Assembly (NCBI RefSeq): GCF_001949145.1
Contig: NW_019091526.1
Coordinates: forward strand, 1,030,192 to 1,064,792
Source of the DNA: Acanthaster planci
Taxonomy: Eukaryota; Echinodermata; Asteroidea; Valvatida; Acanthasteridae
Direction of reading: 5' to 3'
Length of the DNA stretch: 34,601 nt
This document shows positions 30,576 to 34,601 of the stretch, in pieces (position 1 is the stretch's first letter; the number at the start of each line of letters is the position of its first letter). The notes below the pieces were generated by a model. It saw only the letters and a list, made by a program, of their open reading frames with translations. It was not told the origin of the DNA and made no database searches. Made by a program: the position numbers and the translations under genes.

Positions 30576-32816
30576 GTAAGTAGATTTGTTTTCCATATTA
30601 TATTTATATAATTGAATTTCGTTGAATCTTTACCTGCTCGTTTTGTCATACACAAAATTCTAAGTCATCGTTGCACTCCTTGGTATTTAAAAGTTTGCAG
30701 TGATTTCTGACTTTATAGCTGATGGCACCAATTACCGAAGGCGCAGAGAGAATGACAGTCGTATTTCATGATCAGTTTTTATGACCCTTTCCGTTTTAAT
30801 GTTTCTGAGTAATTACCTTTTTCGTTCGGATGTTTCTGAGCGATAACACCCTGATTATCAAGGGCTGACCTTAAGGGGGCATGTCCCTCTCACAAAGGGT
30901 TAGTTATTTTTGAAAAATAATGAGACTTGGGGAGAACTTACTTTTCAAATTTCAGATGTGTGTCTAAAACCTTTTTAAATTTCACCCCTCAAGAAACTTC
31001 CTTAAAAGTAAAGAAACGTTGCCCAACAATTAGTAACCAAATTTTTTTTGAATCTTCCCTTATTATTATATATAATTATGATAGGCCTATATTATCCAAG
31101 GAGAAATCTTCCGCTGTCAAAAATTGCTTATAATGCCATTTTCGTTAGAGGGCCAATGTTTTATTTTCAAAATGGATATTCGACGTCTAGATCTTTTAAT
31201 ATAGTTCGATAAAGTTGACAATCCTATCAGAAACTTTTTTCCTCCCATTTAGGAGAAGTAAATCGAAAAATTATGACTTAAGTAGGGCAACTTCACTACT
31301 TTTTGATAGAATATTGTCTTGGGCAAAAGTTTCTTTTCCCATGAATGCAAAATAATTACTTTTTAATATCAGATGTTTACTACTGTCCTTCACAAAATTA
31401 AAGTAATAATCGTACAGGTTATTGTTTAAAAATCCAAGAGTAGACTTTCCTATGACGGAACAGGTGCTTTCCTTGTGACAAATCCAACGATGTTTCATCC
31501 GACATTCCAGATGGTTCCATTCCAGATGGCGAACAGCATTGGGTTGGGTTTGTAGGAATTAAGTAATTGTCATGATGCTTATTGCCATTGCTAGCGGTCA
31601 CTGCCAACAGCGTTACAATGGCCACCGGGATTTGTCTATCTGGAACTTTCCATTCGACGTGCGGTACAAAAGGCTGCCCTGTACGTGTTGTGCGCTGTTA
31701 ATATGCTCTTTTACCTAATAGGTGTGATCTTGCTACGCAATTCCTGTTATAAATGCAACACTCAAAATTAATCAAAGAAGTTGTTAGACTTTACTCTCAT
31801 AGAACTGCATTGTTTTGCAGACATCTGAGTTGTGTAGACATATATCTTGCAGTTCACTTTTAGTCAATAAAAAATTGTATCAGGGAGAAAACAAAGTGCA
31901 AGTCTTCCATTTGTCTTTTTTAATGTAGTGTGGTTATCCAATGGAGACTTTCTAAATCTGGACGTCCTGACTACTTACAACACCCATAGTATCGGTAATG
32001 TGGAGCAGTGCCAGGTAGTCAAGGATTGGAACCCAGACGCCCCGTTTGAGACGCAATACTGCACCCTCTCTTACTTGGCCTTGGTAGGTATCAACGACAA
32101 TACAATGAGTGGAGTTATTGTTTGAGAATACATCAATTTCTCCATGCATCTACAATTTGTACCCTGCTGTAATTTCCACGATCCGCTATCTTATTCGCCT
32201 GATCTGTCCTACAGTGAGGTGTAGAGCTACGAAACAAAGACATCAAATACGCATTGAGCTGAGGTAGCTAAAACTCTTATGGACATATTGATTTGAGTGA
32301 TGCCTCAAAAGATGCTTGTAAAAATAGGAAAACTGTCTGCCCATAAATGAAAAAAGAGAAATACTTAAAAAACCTTTTATGCTGATCAGTTCGAAATGAT
32401 TAAAGAATACGTTATTTTCAATATTTCAGCGTTTTTTCACAAAAATTTAATGATCTTAAAAAACTTCATTTTGGTTCTGTTGAATGATAATCAGCGTGGG
32501 TCAATTTCATTCTGAACTGAATGAGCCAGACGCTAAATTAAATAGCGACTTGGTGAAAATGGCCCAGGAAACTTGTATTCCGTATAGCTTATTATCTGTG
32601 ATGCCGCAGAGACAAGCTTGCTTTCCCCCCCAAAAAAAAAATATAATAAAATGACTCTCTAAGACAGCTTGGTAATCGGCCCTGCCTGTGTCTCATCAAC
32701 CGTTTATTGGCAAACATCATTCCTTTGTTTTTAGGCAACGACTCTTCGCGTTGGTGTGTGTGTGCCCTCGAGCTGTTCAAATGCCGACCTAAAGGAAGTT
32801 TTTGGAGTTATTCCAG
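29873..32816 (+). CDS. NRF-6-like gene 2, 5' part only (exons 1-3)
   Basis: Exons 29873-30575, 31929-32083 and 32735-32816 encode about 313 residues: signal peptide, one 56-residue repeat and most of the NRF domain. The domain includes NVEQC, QYC and VCVPSSC cysteines. Splice joins match gene 1 exactly: donor A|GTAAGT with acceptor ATGTAG|TG rebuilds Met, then GTAGGT/TTTTAG in phase 0, and a final donor CAG|GTAGGG in phase 1. Exons 2 and 3 are the same length as in gene 1 (155 and 82 bases). No reading frame is broken. Exon 4 was not found in the last 1.8 kb, which holds a mariner-like insertion. The gene either continues past the window or is truncated. Confidence 0.88.
31929..32083 (+). CDS. 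Exon 2 of gene 2 (NRF domain)
   Basis: The 155-base exon follows AATGTAG and encodes WLSNGDFLNLDVLTTYNTHS and the NVEQC and QYC cysteine motifs. It is near-identical to gene 1 exon 2 in length and sequence. The donor is GTAGGT. The first bases of the following intron (GTAGGTATCAACGACAAT) still resemble those of gene 1 (GTATGTATCAGCGGCAAT). Confidence 0.9.
32735..32816 (+). CDS. Exon 3 of gene 2 (NRF domain)
   Basis: The 82-base exon follows TTTTTAG and encodes ATTLRVGVCVPSSCSNADLK and then EVFGVIPG, matching gene 1 exon 3. The donor is GTAGGG in phase 1. Beyond the donor, CCTTGCGCTA is shared with the gene 1 intron, so intron homology persists before it is lost. Confidence 0.88.
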
Positions 32817-33441
32817 GTAGGGCAATCCTTGCGCTATAGATTTCCTCCAAAATTACCTCATCCTATTGAAGGAAACCGTTTTGAAGTACTTGAACCATAG
32901 AGACCTTTGAAAGAGTTCGTATAATAATTCATGCCACTTTCCGAGAGAGCTAACCGAGGCAATCAGAGAAAATGTGACGTAATCAGTTCTCAGTAGACTG
33001 GGTCCCGTCCCGTCCTCCAGACGTCTTACAAACAACATCTGAAGGTAGGGACCAGTAGCCGGTAATGAATCCGCCAGAATCCTGCTGGTTTTATGTAAAT
33101 GACGAAACGATGCCCACTCAATGCACAAGTCAGGCAGGCGATGACAGCATATTTAGCTATTTCTTCTTTACAGAAAATAACTTTACCATAAATTGTTCAT
33201 TTATCTAAAATCTAAAACAGTAACCACTGATTTGAAATAAATGTTTTATCGATGATAACCATTGAAAAGTAAATTACCACACTGTGATTAACAGAGACTT
33301 AGCAAGGGAAAGGTACTTGTGTTTTATTCGCCTACCTGCTGAAACGTAATTCATGTCAAAGCATTGCTACAGGCCTGATAAAAACTAAAAAATCAAGGCT
33401 AATCGCACACGTTAAACTGCAGGTAGCCATCAGTCCCTATA

Positions 33442-33684
33442 CAGGGTGTCCCAGAAAAAAACCAAACCCTGACGAAAGGGGTTAATATGCCCAAACCGTT
33501 AGATATGATTATAATGTATAAGGACGTCCGAAAAGTAGAAGCAATTTCTTTCTAATGATACCTTGACGGTATCCCTCCTGTCATGAATGACTGAACACCA
33601 TTGTCTTGAAAATGGGGCATCCGAACTCAGTTGTAACACTTTGGATAAACCAGTGAATGAGGTTGTCCTCTGTCATGCTTGTCC
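33442..33684 (+). repeat. Left inverted repeat of the mariner-like element
   Basis: About 243 bases from the CAGGGTGTCCC tip to the end of the matched inverted sequence. Only the inner 81 bases can be compared inside the window. Confidence 0.75.
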
Positions 33685-33827
33685 TGGTTGAAAATGACAA
33701 CAACAGGTCATGTTATTAATGAGGAAAGATTGTCTTTTGCCTAATCTGGTTTAAATGTGTTGACTTGCCCCGAGGTAGGCCAGTGCAGTGTTGAAAAGTG
33801 TTCGAAGCAGGACAGCAAGTCTGCAAC

Positions 33828-34470
33828 ATGGCGCAAAACACCAAAGAGCAAAGAATGTTTGTCGTGACGACATTTCTTGAAAACAACAGCTTTCAAGCCA
33901 CCCAGCTGCTAAATTTTAACTTTGAAACCAACATGAGTCGTGAGAAGGTCACCGTTTGGGTAGGACTGCGTGGGAATGGTGTCAAATTGTCATTATCGGA
34001 CCATTCTTTTTCGAACAGAATGTGAATGGTCAACGGTACTTGCACATGATCAACGAACATGTGATACCCAAACTTCAGATGCATTTTCTTTGGCATGAAA
34101 ATGGTGTTTTCCGACATCTGTAGTGGGCCCAAGACGGGGCACCCGCACACAGGCTCATCGCTATAAGGAATCTCCTGCGGGAACTGTTCCAAGATCGAGT
34201 AATTGCTCTTAACCATCCAATTGAATGGCCGACCCGTTCTGGATCTCACCCCGTGTGATTATTCTTTATGGGGATATCTGAAGGACAAACTTTTCACCAG
34301 TTCACCACGTAACATCCAAAACTTACGAGGACGCATTCAACAGGAGGTCGACATCTTACGACATGACCCTGCATTGGTGAGACAAGCTGTGGCTGACATG
34401 CGCCGCCGCTCTGAACTCTGCATTGAAAGGGAAGGCGGACACCGACATGTCGGTGCACAATTAAGTGTAA
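33828..34470 (+). pseudogene. Mariner-like transposase, internally deleted and frameshifted
   Basis: The frame opens at ATG 33828 with an HTH-type start (KEQRMFVVTTFLENNSF). After only about 30 residues it joins EKVTVWVGLRGNGV, which in relatives lies after the first catalytic Asp. The DNA for the middle part is therefore missing. Downstream in other frames come VNGQRYLHMINEHVIPKL, a stop, then WAQDGAPAHRL with the second catalytic Asp, RVIALNHPIEWP, and a frameshift where the third acidic residue should be. The C-terminal DPALVRQAVADMRRRSELCI is intact in sequence. The protein cannot be active. Confidence 0.8.
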
Positions 34471-34520
34471 ATTACGTAATGTGTAAGATAATAATCGGTG
34501 TGCCCCTGATATCTTATCTA

Positions 34521-34601
34521 GGACAAGCATTACAGAGAACCACCTCATTCACTGGTTTATCCAAAGTGTTACAACTGCTTTCGGATGCCCCATTTTCAAG
34601 A
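34521..34601 (-). repeat. Inner part of the right inverted repeat of the mariner-like element
   Basis: The reverse complement begins TCTTGAAAATGGGGCATCCG and matches 33604-33684 on plus. The outer half is cut off by the window end. Confidence 0.9.

Larger units (their letters stand above)
33442..34601 (+). mobile_element. Mariner-like DNA transposon with long inverted repeats, right end outside window
   Basis: The left end CAGGGTGTCCCAGAAAAAAA follows a TA dinucleotide (33440-33441), the usual Tc1/mariner target. The sequence 33604-33684 returns inverted at 34601-34521 with about 5 mismatches in 81 bases. So the inverted repeats are about 240 bases, and the right end should lie about 160 bases beyond the window. 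A broken transposase sits between. The element lies after exon 3 of gene 2, probably in its intron 3. Confidence 0.85.

Noticed and set aside
1-34601. tRNA or rRNA genes, CRISPR arrays, bacterial operons or defence systems
   Set aside because: Looked for and not seen; gene structure and repeats are those of an animal genome.

Overview
This is nuclear DNA of a multicellular animal. It has multi-exon genes with GT-AG introns, many decayed retrotransposons and DNA transposons, and one 591-base assembly gap. The TAGGCCTA motif occurs seven times by eye, and the mix of CR1/L2-like and Tx1-like LINEs, Ty3/Gypsy and mariner-like elements fits a marine invertebrate. An echinoderm or other non-vertebrate deuterostome is my best guess, but the species is not proven by the sequence.

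Layout. (1) 1.9-15.2 kb, minus strand: one complete 15-exon gene for an NRF-6-like (nose resistant to fluoxetine) membrane acyltransferase. All splice phases close, giving 1130 residues, with a poly(A) signal and a TATA-like box. (2) 15.2-17.4 kb: upstream DNA with a CpG-rich GTCGT repeat. (3) 17.4-19.1 kb: a broken Ty3/Gypsy pol fragment running into the gap. (4) 20-27 kb: a nest of transposons. A Tx1-like LINE on plus is split by a near full-length CR1/L2-like LINE on minus, which is itself split by a short inverted-repeat element; an older LINE tail lies just upstream. (5) 28.3-28.6 kb: a palindromic 26-bp minisatellite. (6) 29.8 kb to the end, plus strand: a second NRF-6-like gene, head-to-head with the first. 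Only exons 1-3 are visible. A mariner-like element with long inverted repeats sits after exon 3 and runs past the window edge.

The main biological point is the paralogue pair. Both have a large first exon with a signal peptide and a 56-residue helical repeat, five copies in gene 1 and one in gene 2. Exons 2 and 3 have identical lengths in both, and the promoter-proximal sequence is conserved. The exon 1 length difference, 672 bases, equals exactly four repeat units. No prokaryotic system, CRISPR array, tRNA or rRNA gene was recognised.
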